From assembly GCA_900551245.1 (NCBI GenBank), contig URVC01000018.1:4674-68673 (forward strand): DNA of 64,000 nt, given 5' to 3'. The stretch's first letter is position 1. Each line of letters begins with the position of its first letter. The translations under genes and the position numbers were made by a program. This document shows positions 29,101 to 37,948 of the stretch, piece by piece. This DNA comes from an uncultured bacterium (lineage in GTDB: Bacteria; Verrucomicrobiota; Lentisphaeria; Victivallales; Victivallaceae). The notes beneath the pieces were generated by a model, which saw only the letters and a program-made list of their open reading frames with translations, had not been told where the DNA came from and did not search any database.

Positions 29101-29482
29101 CGACAACAAAGTGGGGCGGGCCGTGATCGCGGCCATCTCCGCCGACGGGAAGAAACTCCGCGACTCCGATCGGATTCTTCTGCTGCATCTCACCGATACG
29201 CAGGCGACCAAGGCGAAGTTCGCCTCCCCCGAAATGGAACAGCTCGACGGCTGGGGAACGACACCGTTTCTCGCGGCCCGCGGCGAAGCGGTACTGACGC
29301 TCGCTCCCGCTGACGGGCGCAACTATCGGGTCTACGCGGTGGACACCGCCGGGAAACGGCTGGGCGAAGTGAAGACGCTCCGGGCGAAGGACGGAAAACT
29401 TACGTTGCCGCTCCGGGTGTTCCAGCCCTTTGGAACCGTGCTCGCCTATGAACTCGAAGCGGTTGCGTCGGGGCAGAAGTAG
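26141..29482 (+). CDS. Large secreted clan-A glycoside hydrolase
   Basis: A 1113-residue exported enzyme. The signal peptide is Cys-rich (LICCGCCIFCT) and ends near SISA-ED. Residues ~20-430 look like beta-rich accessory domains; ~440-790 is a TIM barrel starting LRFYGTNLC, with acid/base Glu622 in LVNEGN and nucleophile Glu766 in VTEFDY, the clan GH-A arrangement (GH5/GH2/GH42-like). The C-terminal ~300 residues are beta-rich. ATG 26141 is preferred over an upstream ATG because it gives the signal peptide. The precise family and substrate are not determinable here. Confidence 0.8.
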   Translation: MKLFSLICCGCCIFCTIFSISAEDPVRLDSAGRLAVTDELLFSGDYWNGKLRRNYTQGKSKEWKIDALQSDKKTNTTTYRGVLSLPDRTVSPFAGKLRKTGGGTSEFELEVKNTKESFTFRTELPAKLFTGRTLLIDGKEFQLPREKGKVGIFSGRARRLEIPCGDGTVELECDREIGILIQDYRPRPNSYSLMLAIPAADGGRKLQLYLHYRPYSSAPLDLRNAANMGFTDTVASDGKGGWTDQGPENDLRMIPLGKQRWRGTDFEIIDPAKNNEKSCIVLAGPARHYMPEKAAVEVKTKVEGRWLFLLHATAWGSSRPELGTVTLTYQDGTQKKIPVKSGVDVGNWWSPSPRGNGEVVWTGENRSSFVGLYRSSYPIEAKPIRHVEFRSAGNAVWMIVAASVGEKRPPRNMSAPYYIVAGKDWNPIHFNRDVNPGSVLDFSWRLDAPAGKYGPVVVRNGRFEFRDRPGVALRFYGTNLCSAGPFVDRKWAERLADRMAQYGFNIFRLHHHDGGLGRKSPTYELDPFKVDQVDYLVYCLKQRGIYLTTDLYISRRLPAGEIPEYPGKLTDITAYKALFWVLDSVYENWKAHARNYLTHVNPYTKLAIKDDPVLVSINLVNEGNIKSCWSANAFTRKLYNERFEEWRRARNLSDGGNPGERNRQFERFLTETYEKRYAQMVKFVRSLGVRCPLSDQNMGATPKLSLMRRDYDYVDTHGYSSHPRFAGRSWQLPSLVTQKSAIAGQFAVPWHLASSRLFGKPFTVTEFDYAKPNRFRAEGPALIGAYAGLQGWDMLVQFAYSHGTENYQKEGRTRNHFDLSTDLVKSLAQRIGVALFSPAGIQPATKGFAALLAADGKIPFDTNYNVELSQLGQIARVGTLVVPPGTLAALPEDVAAVIDIGTAFPRGAAGKLPVFNAAPGRKTLIQELIDAGYLEKGCYDAASGFYRSLGGAIELNRSKQTFRALSDACEVLILPAGRKMSGSFLAVDNKVGRAVIAAISADGKKLRDSDRILLLHLTDTQATKAKFASPEMEQLDGWGTTPFLAARGEAVLTLAPADGRNYRVYAVDTAGKRLGEVKTLRAKDGKLTLPLRVFQPFGTVLAYELEAVASGQK

Positions 29483-29525
29483 ACGGTGCGGAGGCAGGCG
29501 GAGTTCCCTCGGGGGGGAGATCCGC

Positions 29526-29553
29526 TTGCTTTTTCCCCGTCGTGTGTTAGATT
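29526..29553 (+). promoter_or_regulatory. Candidate promoter of the amidohydrolase / double hydrolase pair
   Basis: TTGCTT (29526-29531), 16-base spacer, TAGATT (29548-29553), about 50 bases before the amidohydrolase start. The -35 region reads TTGCTTTTT, as in two other regulator promoters of this region; the -10 box is weak. Confidence 0.35.
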
Positions 29554-29602
29554 ATTCCTCCGGAAAAGCGAGGGATCCCGATCGATCAACAGGAGGTGGA
29601 AG

Positions 29603-30430
29603 ATGGGCCGTATCGTGGATTTTCATATCCATTGCAACAGCAGCGATCCGGAGCAGGTGAAGCAACTGGCGGAGACCTGTGAGAAGTATGAAGTTGCCGC
29701 GGCACTGGTCGGAGGTCTGCGCTACGGGGCGACGGACTATGTGCCCAATGAACAGGTGATCCAAATCTGCCGCGAATACCCTGATCTCTTCTATCCGCTG
29801 GCGAAGATCGATCTCTGGGAGGCTCCTCCGAATCCGGACGAAGCGTCGCGTCTGGCGGAGACGGGTGTGCGGGGGTTCAAGTTCATCTATCCGTATTACG
29901 CTTACGACGACGACCGTTACATGCCAATTTATGAGAGAATCGAGACGCTCGGACTGCCGGTTCTGTTTCACACCGGCGACTTCTGTCCGAGTCCGGTAGA
30001 CGCGGTCTGGCGGCGGCCGGTACTGCGCAATATGGATCCTGTCACGCTGGATCGGATCGCGCGTTCTTTCCCGAAGCTCAACATCGTGATGGCTCATCTG
30101 GGGACCTCCCTCTGGCGGGTTCCCGCCGCGGAGCTGGTCAAGACCCATCCGAATCTCTATACGGATCTTGCCGGGCACGGAAGTTTTGCGGCACTTTCGG
30201 CGGAGGATCTGGCCGGGCTTCTCGGGCCGCGGCGGCATGTTTACGGCGTGGAACGGGCCTTCTTCCACAAGCTGGTGTTCGGTTCGGACGCCTACGTCGA
30301 CAAGCCCTCGACGCTGGTCAGCGCACTGGATCATTACCGGCATCTGCTCGACCGGCTCGGCCTCCCGGCGGGACTGAGCGCGGAGATCATGGGCGGAACC
30401 GTCGGCCGCTGGCTGGGGATTCCGCTGTAG
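29603..30430 (+). CDS. Amidohydrolase-superfamily (amidohydrolase-2) protein
   Basis: A 275-residue TIM-barrel hydrolase. Metal ligands are visible as DFHIHCNSS (HxH), a mid-barrel His in LFHTGDF, MAHLGTS, and a late FGSDAY (Asp). The family covers decarboxylases, lactonases and deaminases. AGGAGG before ATG 29603 fixes the start; an earlier in-frame ATG lacks homology. It is followed after 60 bases by a double alpha/beta-hydrolase, so the pair may work on the same glycan-derived substrate; the reaction is unknown. Confidence 0.82.
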   Translation: MGRIVDFHIHCNSSDPEQVKQLAETCEKYEVAAALVGGLRYGATDYVPNEQVIQICREYPDLFYPLAKIDLWEAPPNPDEASRLAETGVRGFKFIYPYYAYDDDRYMPIYERIETLGLPVLFHTGDFCPSPVDAVWRRPVLRNMDPVTLDRIARSFPKLNIVMAHLGTSLWRVPAAELVKTHPNLYTDLAGHGSFAALSAEDLAGLLGPRRHVYGVERAFFHKLVFGSDAYVDKPSTLVSALDHYRHLLDRLGLPAGLSAEIMGGTVGRWLGIPL

Positions 30431-30490
30431 AGATGACTGGGGGCGTCGATTTCAACCGATACAATCCGAAAACATTTTTGAGGTGAAGGA

Positions 30491-32413
30491 ATGTGCTTTT
30501 CTCCGTATTCTGATCTGATGCAGCACTATTACGGCAGGATGGTGCGCGAGTGTGTCGAACGGCGGCGGAAGGAGCTCGCCGCGGTGGATTCCCGGGAGAA
30601 GGCGCTGGCCTATGTCCGGCTCGCCCGGGAGCGGATTTGCACCGCCTTCGGCCCGTTGCCGGAACGGCATGTTGCGGACGCCGTTGTCACCGGCGTGATC
30701 GAACGCGACGGCGTGCGGATGGAAAAAATCCTCTTCGAATGCGCTCCCGGATTCCACATGACCGGCATCGTTTACCGGTCGGTTTCTCTGCGTACTCCGG
30801 CGCCCGGCGTGCTCGCTCTGCTCGGACACAACGACAACGGCAAGGTGGCATTGAACCAGCAGCAATGTTGTGTCGGGCTTGCCCGCAGAGGAGCGGTGGT
30901 GTTCACAATTGATCCCTTCGGGCAGGGGGAGCGAAAACAGTATTGGAATGATCCGTTGCGCACCGGCTGTGTCTGGGAGCACAACATGGCGGGCAAACAG
31001 CTTTCGCTCTGCGGCGAATTTTTCGGCGCCTGGCGGGTGGCTGATGCGATGGCGGCGCTCGATTATCTCGCTGCCCGGCCGGAGGTCGACCAGACGAAAC
31101 TTGCGGTGACCGGCGCCTCCGGCGGCGGGACCCTTTCGAGCTATCTCTTTGCACTGGACGAACGGCTGAGCATGGCGGCGCCGGGCTGTTACATTACCAC
31201 CTTCCGGCGGAATTTCGAAAATGAGCTGCCGACCGACGTCGAACAGATTCCGCCGGGGCTGTGGGCGGCGGGCGGCGACATGGCGGATTTCCTGATCGCC
31301 CGTGCGCCGAATCCGGCGCTGATTCTCGCGGTCGAGGATGACTTCTTCGATCCGCGCGGCGCGGCGGAGACGCTGGAGGAGGCGCGGCGCATCTACGCGC
31401 TTCTGGGGGCGGAACAGGAGGTCGAACTTTTCGTCGGCGAGGGCGGCCACTGCCTCGGTCCGCAGCTGCGGAATGCGACGTATGAATTCTTCACCCGCCA
31501 CTGGTTCGGGCGGGCGATCGGCGGGGAGGAGCCTTTCGAACCGCTCTCCGACGAGGAGATCGCCGTCACATCCGGCGGGCAGGTGACGGAGCTGCCGGGC
31601 GAGCTGTCGCTGCCGGACTATCTCGCCCGCCGGGCGGCGGAGCTGGCGAAGGAGCGTTCGCCGCAGGGGGTGCGGATTTCCGCCTTTCTGAAGGAGGCGC
31701 TGCAGGCGGAACCGGCGGTCGCGGCGCCGGAGTACCGGGTGCTGCGCGGCCGTACCGGGGAAGACGGGATCAGCTGTCTCGCGTTGCGGACCGAACCGGA
31801 GGCGGAGGCGTTTCTGCAGTTCCGCCGGAGCCTGGGGGCGTTTCACCTGCCGCCGGGGCGGGAGTGCACGCTCTATCTGCCGCACGTCGACGCGGAGGAG
31901 GAGCTGGACGCCGGAATTCCGGAGGAGGCGGAGTTCCCGGGGCCGCTTTTCGCGCTGGATGTGCGCGGCTCCGGGAAATCGGCGCCGCTGACCTGCGACC
32001 GGGGAACGGACTACTTCTACATGTATGGAAGCGACTACTTCTACGACGCGACCGGGCAGCTGCTCAACTCCTCCTATCTCGGGGGAAAGGTGCGGGATCT
32101 CTTCGGCGCGATCGCGTTGCTGCGTTCGGCCGGATATACGGAGATAACGCTCGCCGGGCGCGGCCTCGGCGGACTGGTTGCTGCTTATGCCGCCGGGATC
32201 GACTGTTCCGGAATCCGGCGCATCCGGCTGCGGAACGTGCCCCGCTCCTGGGGCGGGCTGATGCGGAAGGGGGAGTTTCTCTGGCCGCAGTCCCATCTGA
32301 TTCCCGGGCTGCTTCGCGAATTCGATCTCGACGACCTCTACCGGTTGCTGGCGGAGCGGTGCGACTTCCGGCTCTCCGACCCGTGGGACGGCTTCTTCCA
32401 GTCGGCGGAGTGA
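30491..32413 (+). CDS. Tandem alpha/beta-hydrolase (first domain active-looking, second degenerate)
   Basis: A 640-residue protein without signal peptide. Domain 1 (about 100-335) is an esterase fold like acetylxylan-esterase relatives: nucleophile Ser210 in GASGGG, acid in VEDDFF (Asp283 or 284) and His320 in GEGGHC. Domain 2 (about 400-640) repeats the fold (LFALDVRGSGKSAP, then a nucleophile elbow), but the elbow reads AGRGLGG with Gly558 where the Ser should be, so it is probably inactive. A terminator follows at 32458-32498. The substrate is unknown; deacylation of glycan fragments in the cytoplasm is a reasonable guess. Confidence 0.78.
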   Translation: MCFSPYSDLMQHYYGRMVRECVERRRKELAAVDSREKALAYVRLARERICTAFGPLPERHVADAVVTGVIERDGVRMEKILFECAPGFHMTGIVYRSVSLRTPAPGVLALLGHNDNGKVALNQQQCCVGLARRGAVVFTIDPFGQGERKQYWNDPLRTGCVWEHNMAGKQLSLCGEFFGAWRVADAMAALDYLAARPEVDQTKLAVTGASGGGTLSSYLFALDERLSMAAPGCYITTFRRNFENELPTDVEQIPPGLWAAGGDMADFLIARAPNPALILAVEDDFFDPRGAAETLEEARRIYALLGAEQEVELFVGEGGHCLGPQLRNATYEFFTRHWFGRAIGGEEPFEPLSDEEIAVTSGGQVTELPGELSLPDYLARRAAELAKERSPQGVRISAFLKEALQAEPAVAAPEYRVLRGRTGEDGISCLALRTEPEAEAFLQFRRSLGAFHLPPGRECTLYLPHVDAEEELDAGIPEEAEFPGPLFALDVRGSGKSAPLTCDRGTDYFYMYGSDYFYDATGQLLNSSYLGGKVRDLFGAIALLRSAGYTEITLAGRGLGGLVAAYAAGIDCSGIRRIRLRNVPRSWGGLMRKGEFLWPQSHLIPGLLREFDLDDLYRLLAERCDFRLSDPWDGFFQSAE

Positions 32414-32457
32414 CCGGCTCCGGTCTGGTTACGGCATTGCAAAGTGCAGAAAATTGG

Positions 32458-32498
32458 AAACTTCCGCTGTTTCGATTTTGAGGCGGAAGTTTTTTTTC
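32458..32498 (+). terminator. Rho-independent terminator closing module 1
   Basis: A 10-bp stem AAACTTCCGC (32458-32467) with GCGGAAGTTT (32483-32492), 15-base loop and a run of T to 32498. It separates the first glycan module from the GntR promoter that follows. Confidence 0.8.
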
Positions 32499-32517
32499 TG
32501 TTTTTTTCATCCCGGTA

Positions 32518-32546
32518 TTGCTTTTTAAAACGGTTTATGGTATAAT
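32518..32546 (+). promoter_or_regulatory. Sigma70-type promoter of the GntR module
   Basis: TTGCTT (32518-32523), 17-base spacer, perfect TATAAT (32541-32546). It lies 42 bases before the GntR start and only 20 bases past the preceding terminator. Confidence 0.75.
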
Positions 32547-32554
32547 ATTAATGT

Positions 32555-32570
32555 AATACACCAATACACT
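32555..32570 (+). promoter_or_regulatory. Candidate operator: tandem AATACACY repeats
   Basis: Two adjacent copies, AATACACC (32555-32562) and AATACACT (32563-32570), start 8 bases past the -10 box, over the expected transcript start. The position suits autorepression by the GntR protein encoded immediately downstream. The flanks TGTA..TACA give a weak inverted symmetry. Confidence 0.4.
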
Positions 32571-32587
32571 TTGAGAGGGGGAAGGCG

Positions 32588-33709
32588 ATGAAACCATCCG
32601 TCATCATCAAGGACGGGCGGGAGGCGGCGTATCGGCAGGTGGCGCGGCAGCTCCGGAGCCGTCTGGGGGAGGGGAAACTTCTCCGTGAAGACGGGCGGTT
32701 GCCGAGCTTCCGGCAGTTGTCGGCGGAGTACGGGGTGAGCATCTGCGTGATCCAGCAGGCGATGCGGCTGCTGCGCGAGGAGGCGCTGATCGAAGTGCAC
32801 CACGGCCGGAGCGGGCGGGTGGTCGCCGATGCTGCGGCGGAGGCGGGGATTCTCAAGCTCGGGCTGATTCACCCGTATGTTCCCGATGGTTCGTTCGGGC
32901 GCCAGGTGCCGTATGCGCTGCTCAGATCGGTGGAGGAGCTGCACTGCAACGCGATGGTGACGGTGCGTTCCTCCGAGAGGGAACCGAAACGGGAGCGGGA
33001 AATTGCCGAGAATCTGCTCTACAATGGATTTGACGGCATCATTCTTTCGCCGGAGGACACGTTTGCCAACGCCGCTTTTTTCGAGGAATTGTCGCAATCG
33101 ATTCCGGTGATGCTGCTCGATCAGGCGATTCCGGAGTGTTTCCTGCCGGCGGTGGTGACCGATTACGCCGACGGGGGCGACCGGATCGGGCGGGACCTCC
33201 GCCGCCGGGGGCGGAAACGGGCCTTGGTGCTGTTGAACGACCGCAGCAACTCCAGTATCCGGGATATGGTGCAGGCGCTGGCGCGCCACGTGGAGGTCGC
33301 GCCGCTGGAACTGCCGTTTTTCACTGCGGAAGAACAGGCAGACAATGACAGGTTGCGCTTGTGGGATGAGGTCTGCACCCGGCTTGCCGATGTGCTGCGC
33401 GGGGAGTCGGCGGATACGGTTTTTACCCCGTTTGACAGTGTTCTTGATACGTTCTACTGCCGCGAGATTCCGGAGGAGTTGCGGCGGGGGAGGCTTGGTG
33501 TGACGTTGCGCACCCGCGCCGGACGGTTTCACGCGCCGTCATATTACCGGATGGATCTGGTGGAGTGGCGCTGTTCCTTCCTCGATCTCTACCCGGTGGC
33601 GCTGGGGCGGTTGCTCAAGTGGCGTGCCTCCGGACGGCGCCCTTCCGGGACAAAAAAACTCAAGATCACATTCTATCGTGAATATCATAAGAACAACCAC
33701 GATCAATGA
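32588..33709 (+). CDS. GntR-type transcriptional regulator with LacI-like sensor domain
   Basis: A 373-residue regulator. The N-terminal winged helix is GntR-like (YRQVARQLRSRLGEG, GRLPSFRQLSAEYGVS), and the C-terminal ~290 residues form a sugar-binding LacI/periplasmic-binding domain (LKLGLIHPYV, GIILSPEDT, VTDYADGGDRIG), the AraR-like arrangement. GAGAGGGGGAAGG precedes ATG 32588. It heads a module with a CE7-like esterase, a DUF1559 pseudopilin and a GH5 enzyme, which it probably regulates in response to a sugar. Confidence 0.9.
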   Translation: MKPSVIIKDGREAAYRQVARQLRSRLGEGKLLREDGRLPSFRQLSAEYGVSICVIQQAMRLLREEALIEVHHGRSGRVVADAAAEAGILKLGLIHPYVPDGSFGRQVPYALLRSVEELHCNAMVTVRSSEREPKREREIAENLLYNGFDGIILSPEDTFANAAFFEELSQSIPVMLLDQAIPECFLPAVVTDYADGGDRIGRDLRRRGRKRALVLLNDRSNSSIRDMVQALARHVEVAPLELPFFTAEEQADNDRLRLWDEVCTRLADVLRGESADTVFTPFDSVLDTFYCREIPEELRRGRLGVTLRTRAGRFHAPSYYRMDLVEWRCSFLDLYPVALGRLLKWRASGRRPSGTKKLKITFYREYHKNNHDQ

Positions 33710-33720
33710 AAGGAGTTGCA

Positions 33721-35421
33721 ATGAAACGGATTCGAATGGCCGGGCTGATGTTCCTGCTCGGAATGGCGCTGGCCGCAGGCGGGGCGGAGAAAGTACTCTT
33801 TACCGCGGATTTTCTGCGGCAGGTCAAGCCGACCTCCACCCGCACTGTGACGGAGGAGAACGGCGTGCAGGTGCTGACGATTCAGGCGAAGACGAAGGCG
33901 GGGAACAAGGTTTCGATTCCGCTGGATCCCACGCTGCTTTCCGGGAAGAGTGTGGTGTTTTCCGCCGAAGTGGAGCAGGAGAATGTTTCCGCTCCACCGA
34001 AGCCGTGGAACGGCGTCAAGGTGATGCTTTCGCTCGTCTATGCCGACGGCAAACGCAACTACCCGCAGGCACCGAATGCGGTGGGGACGCTGCCGTGGCA
34101 GACCCGTTCGGCCCGCATCTCGCTGCCGCAGCTGAAAAGCGCGGCGTTTACGCTCGGCCTGGAACAGGTTTCCGGCACGGTACGGTTTCGCAACGTGCGG
34201 ATTGTCGAGGTGGAGATGCCCGATTATGAGAAACGTCTCGTCACCGGCACGGCCAACCGGAAGGATGCCGCGTACAAGCCCGGCGAGGAGATGGTGTTCT
34301 CCTTCCGGATTCTCAACGACGGAAAACCGGAATCGGGGAAGCTCCGGATCGTTCGATCAAGCGATGACGGCCGGAAGGAGACCTTCGAGCGTGAGGTGAA
34401 AGCCGGAGAGACGTGTGAGGTGCGCGCCTCTCTGAATCAGCCCGGTTTTGTGATGGTCAAGGCGATGCTGCTCGATCCGTATGGAACCCCGGCGAAACGG
34501 CGCAACGGGCGCAACGTACAGTACGGACTCGCCGGAGGCGTTGCGGCGGAAACCCTGAAACAGGGGGTGCCGGAGCCGGCCGATTTCGACGCCTACTGGA
34601 GCCGGGCGAAAGAACAGCTCGCCGCGATACCGCTCCGGGAACTCGAACGCAAGGTGCTGAAGGAGACGGCCGTTTCGACCATTTACGACGTCAAGGTGGC
34701 CTGCGCGGGGAACCGGCCGGTTTCCGGATATCTTTCGATTCCGAAGGGGGCGAAGCCCGGATCTCTGCCGTTGCGAATTTACTTCGACGGCTACGCGGTC
34801 CACAGTGCGCAGGTGCGGGAGTCGCCGAAGGCGATCTGTTTCTTCGTCAATGCACACGGCATTGAGAACAACCGCGAGGCGGCCTACTACACCGCGCTGG
34901 CGCGGGGAGAGCTCCGGGGATACGGGTTCCGAAACGAGGAGAATCAGAAGCCGGAGAGCTGTTACTTCAACAACATGATCCTGCGCGACCTGCGCGCGCT
35001 GGAGTACGCCCGGAGCCTGCCGGAGTGGAACCGGAAGGAGATTTATCTCATCGGCGGCAGCCAGGGGGCGTTTCAGACGGTGGCGGTGGCCGGTCTGTCG
35101 GAGGGCATCACCTCGTGTGACATCAGCATCCCGTGGTTCTGCGACCTCGGCGGGGTGAAGATCGGCCGGGTGCGCGGCTGGCGGCCGGAGTACGCGCCGG
35201 GGCTGGGGTATTTCGACACGGTAAACTTCGCCCGGCGGGTCAAATGCCCGGTGAAGATCACCGCCGGCCTCTCCGACTGGGTCTGCCCGCCCTCGGGCGT
35301 CTGGGTGCTCTACAACAATCTGCCGGGACCGGCCGAACTCACGATGCTGCAGGGGCTGGATCACGCGGTCTATCCGGGTTACAACCGTGCGAAGGCCGCC
35401 CGGACCACCCATCGGAAGTAA
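33721..35421 (+). CDS. Secreted acetylxylan-esterase-like (CE7/AXE1) protein
   Basis: A 566-residue exported esterase (signal peptide MKRIRMAGLMFLLGMALAAGG). Residues ~25-270 are beta-rich and unassigned; ~280-566 match the AXE1 esterase: start GVPEPADFDAYW, nucleophile Ser447 in GGSQGA, Asp519 in GLSDWVCPP and His548 in LDHAVYPG. CE7 enzymes deacetylate xylo-oligosaccharides and other acetylated sugars. ATG 33721 is chosen because AAAGGAG precedes it and it gives the signal peptide; an ATG at 33706 contains that ribosome site. Confidence 0.85.
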   Translation: MKRIRMAGLMFLLGMALAAGGAEKVLFTADFLRQVKPTSTRTVTEENGVQVLTIQAKTKAGNKVSIPLDPTLLSGKSVVFSAEVEQENVSAPPKPWNGVKVMLSLVYADGKRNYPQAPNAVGTLPWQTRSARISLPQLKSAAFTLGLEQVSGTVRFRNVRIVEVEMPDYEKRLVTGTANRKDAAYKPGEEMVFSFRILNDGKPESGKLRIVRSSDDGRKETFEREVKAGETCEVRASLNQPGFVMVKAMLLDPYGTPAKRRNGRNVQYGLAGGVAAETLKQGVPEPADFDAYWSRAKEQLAAIPLRELERKVLKETAVSTIYDVKVACAGNRPVSGYLSIPKGAKPGSLPLRIYFDGYAVHSAQVRESPKAICFFVNAHGIENNREAAYYTALARGELRGYGFRNEENQKPESCYFNNMILRDLRALEYARSLPEWNRKEIYLIGGSQGAFQTVAVAGLSEGITSCDISIPWFCDLGGVKIGRVRGWRPEYAPGLGYFDTVNFARRVKCPVKITAGLSDWVCPPSGVWVLYNNLPGPAELTMLQGLDHAVYPGYNRAKAARTTHRK

Positions 35422-35482
35422 GGAACGGATTCCGGGGCCGTCGTCCGGCGGTCCCGGAGCATAAAACAGGAGAACAGCGATC

Positions 35483-36259
35483 ATGCGGAAACATTCCCAC
35501 TCATTCCCCGGAAAACGAACCGGTTCGCCATTTCGATTCACTCTTATTGAACTTCTTGTCGTTATAGCGATCATCGCGATTCTGGCGGCGATGCTGCTGC
35601 CGGCGTTGAATGCGGCGCGGGAGCGGGGGCGGCAGGCAACCTGTACCAATAATCTGAAACAGCTGGGGCTCGGGTTTGCCATGTACGCCGGAGACAACGG
35701 CGACCGGCTGCCGCCGATGGATTACGGCGCCGGCAAGCAGCCTTACTGGAATGCCACCATGCTGGGGCGGCGGCAGGATGGATCTTACGGCGCAGAGATC
35801 GGTCTGACAAGCAGCGCTTACATCCAGCTCAGTCTGCTGCGCTGTCCCTCCATGGCCGGGAATTTTCCGCTCGACGGTTCGGACTCATGGTATGTTGCCA
35901 CCTCTCATTACGGGATCAATCAGAATATCATACAACGGGCCACCGTCAATTCGCCGAGGCTCACTTCGATCAAGAATATTTCGAAAAAGTTCGGGCTGGT
36001 CGAATCGTGGATCGGCAGTTCCACCGGAATGGATGAGGCGAAGGGTTATTTTCGTATTACAGGGGGTACTGCACGCTTCGATTACAGCGACAGCGGGCAG
36101 GGATATCCGGCGGCACGGCATTCCGGAAGCTGTAATGTGCTTTCCCTCGGCGGGAACGTCTCCAGCTACAAGGTGTCCAATGTTCGCGATCCCGGGGCGT
36201 CCTATCCCTTCAATGTGCAGGATAGTGCCTGCTGGAACCTCCACTGGGTAGTGAAATAA
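35483..36259 (+). CDS. DUF1559-type prepilin-like protein (pseudopilin), module 2
   Basis: A 258-residue protein with prepilin leader and cleavage before [16 protein letters not shown], then [23 protein letters not shown], the family's conserved start. The C-terminal processing motif is altered: [13 protein letters not shown], with Gly where H-X9-DG has Asp. It lies between the CE7-like esterase and the GH5 enzyme. As a pseudopilin it would be anchored in the inner membrane or enter a pilus-like fibre; its ligand is unknown. Confidence 0.87.
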   Translation: MRKHSHSFPGKRTGSPFRFTLIELLVVIAIIAILAAMLLPALNAARERGRQATCTNNLKQLGLGFAMYAGDNGDRLPPMDYGAGKQPYWNATMLGRRQDGSYGAEIGLTSSAYIQLSLLRCPSMAGNFPLDGSDSWYVATSHYGINQNIIQRATVNSPRLTSIKNISKKFGLVESWIGSSTGMDEAKGYFRITGGTARFDYSDSGQGYPAARHSGSCNVLSLGGNVSSYKVSNVRDPGASYPFNVQDSACWNLHWVVK

Positions 36260-36379
36260 GTCTGACTGTAGTGAAATCGGCAGAGATCCGTAACCGCCGA
36301 TCGTTTTTGAGGACCGATCGGGAAGACTATTTTATCGATGACTTTTATGGCTCATTTTATTCCGAAAAGGAAAAAGCTG

Positions 36380-37924
36380 ATGAAGAAACTGTTTTTATTG
36401 TTCGCATCTGCCGGAATGGTACTCCACGGTGCACTGGTCAGCACCGATGAGGTGCTGTTTCGGGAGAATTTCGACTCGCCGGATTCATTGAAACGCTGGC
36501 AGGCCAGTGGAACCCGTCCGGAATTTCTTCCCGGCGGCGCTCCGGACGGCAAAGGGAATGCGGTCCGATTTGTTCGGCAGAAGGACGGCAATTCGAAGAT
36601 CACACTGCCCCTTGACCCGAAAAAAATCTCCGGCCTGATCTCGTTCGAGGGATATATCCGCGGCTCCGATTTGAGTGGAAAGGCCGATTATCTGGGGCCG
36701 AAATTCATGCTGACGGTCAAGGATGGAAAAAAGTACTACTACCCGGAACCAGTCAAAGGGTTCGGCAGTTACGGTTGGAAGAGGGTGCGGACGTTTTTCC
36801 AGATTCCGGAGAATTGCAGCAGCTTGAGCCTTACCATCGGGATCCAGGGCGGAAGGGGGATGTTTGAGGTGGCGCAGATCGAGATTCGCCGCGCCCGGGA
36901 GGGAAGTGACGAAGAGGCAGTACGCGATGCCGTGCGGGCTGATACTTCCGACATGCCGCGCGGCCCGGTGGTGCCGGGCATGCGGACACAGTACCGCGGT
37001 GTGATGAGCGGGGATGATCTCTCCCCAGAGGCGTTCGCCGAACTCGGCCGCTGGAAGGTCAACCTGCTCCGCTATCAGATGCGCCCGGATTCCGAATTAC
37101 GGAAAGCACTGACGACCGAGGAGGCCTACCTGCGCTGGATCGACTCCGAGATCGCCCGGCTCGACAGGGAAATTCTGCCGCTGGCCCGCCAGTACAATAT
37201 CAAACTCGCGCTCGATCTCCACTACGGCGGCAGAAAACTGACGCAGCTTCTCAGCAATGAGCTCACTCCCGACAGCACCAACCTTGTACTGCTGGAGAAA
37301 GCCTGGCGGAAACTTGCCGCGCACTACCAGGGCAATGAGATGATCTACGGCTACGACCTGTTGAATGAACCCAAACCGGAGGATCCCACGAAGAATCCGT
37401 GGCCGGAAATGGCACAGCGTCTGGTCGACGTGATCCGCGAAGTTGATCCCGATACGCCGATCATCGTCGAATGGTTTCTGACGCTGCCGTTCGCAGTTCG
37501 CGGCGAAAACATCATTTACTCGTTCCATTTCTACAGTCCGATGGAGTTCACACACAATGGAGTCTCTTCGGTTCGCAGCGCCGCCAACTGGCGTTATCCC
37601 GGCGCCATCAACGGCGTCTGGTGGGACAAGGAGCGGTTGCGAAACGAGTTTCGTCCCTACCTTGAATTTCAGAAGCGGCATGGAGTCCGTATTTTCGTCG
37701 GAGAATTCAGCGTGGTGGCGTGGGCGCCGGGCGGGGCTCAGTATCTGAAGGATTGTACCGAACTGTTTGACGAATACGGCTGGGACTGGACCTATCACGC
37801 ATTCCGTGAATGGTCCGGCTGGAGCGTCGAGCACGCCGGGAAAAGCCGGAAAGACAACCGCCGGGTCGGCGACACCGACCGCAAACAGGTGCTGTTAAAG
37901 GCGTTTGAGAAGAACCGGAAGTAG
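36380..37924 (+). CDS. Secreted GH5-family-like endoglycosidase
   Basis: A 514-residue exported enzyme (signal peptide MKKLFLLFASAGMVLHGA). Residues ~20-175 look like a carbohydrate-binding jelly roll (VLFRENFDSP, FEVAQIEIRR); the rest is a GH5 TIM barrel with ALDLHYGG, acid/base Glu330 in LLNEPKPED, YSFHFYSP and nucleophile Glu442 in IFVGEFS. GH5 members cleave beta-glucans, mannans or xylans; which one is unclear. ATG 36380 is chosen for the signal peptide; an in-frame ATG 14 codons upstream has no ribosome site. Confidence 0.88.
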   Translation: MKKLFLLFASAGMVLHGALVSTDEVLFRENFDSPDSLKRWQASGTRPEFLPGGAPDGKGNAVRFVRQKDGNSKITLPLDPKKISGLISFEGYIRGSDLSGKADYLGPKFMLTVKDGKKYYYPEPVKGFGSYGWKRVRTFFQIPENCSSLSLTIGIQGGRGMFEVAQIEIRRAREGSDEEAVRDAVRADTSDMPRGPVVPGMRTQYRGVMSGDDLSPEAFAELGRWKVNLLRYQMRPDSELRKALTTEEAYLRWIDSEIARLDREILPLARQYNIKLALDLHYGGRKLTQLLSNELTPDSTNLVLLEKAWRKLAAHYQGNEMIYGYDLLNEPKPEDPTKNPWPEMAQRLVDVIREVDPDTPIIVEWFLTLPFAVRGENIIYSFHFYSPMEFTHNGVSSVRSAANWRYPGAINGVWWDKERLRNEFRPYLEFQKRHGVRIFVGEFSVVAWAPGGAQYLKDCTELFDEYGWDWTYHAFREWSGWSVEHAGKSRKDNRRVGDTDRKQVLLKAFEKNRK

Positions 37925-37948
37925 TTCCATCCTCCGGGGAAGCCCCGG

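Noticed and set aside
37925..37948. Terminator between the GH5 gene and the DUF445 gene
   Set aside because: A CCGGGG..CCCCGG inverted repeat exists just after the GH5 stop but has no T-run on either strand.
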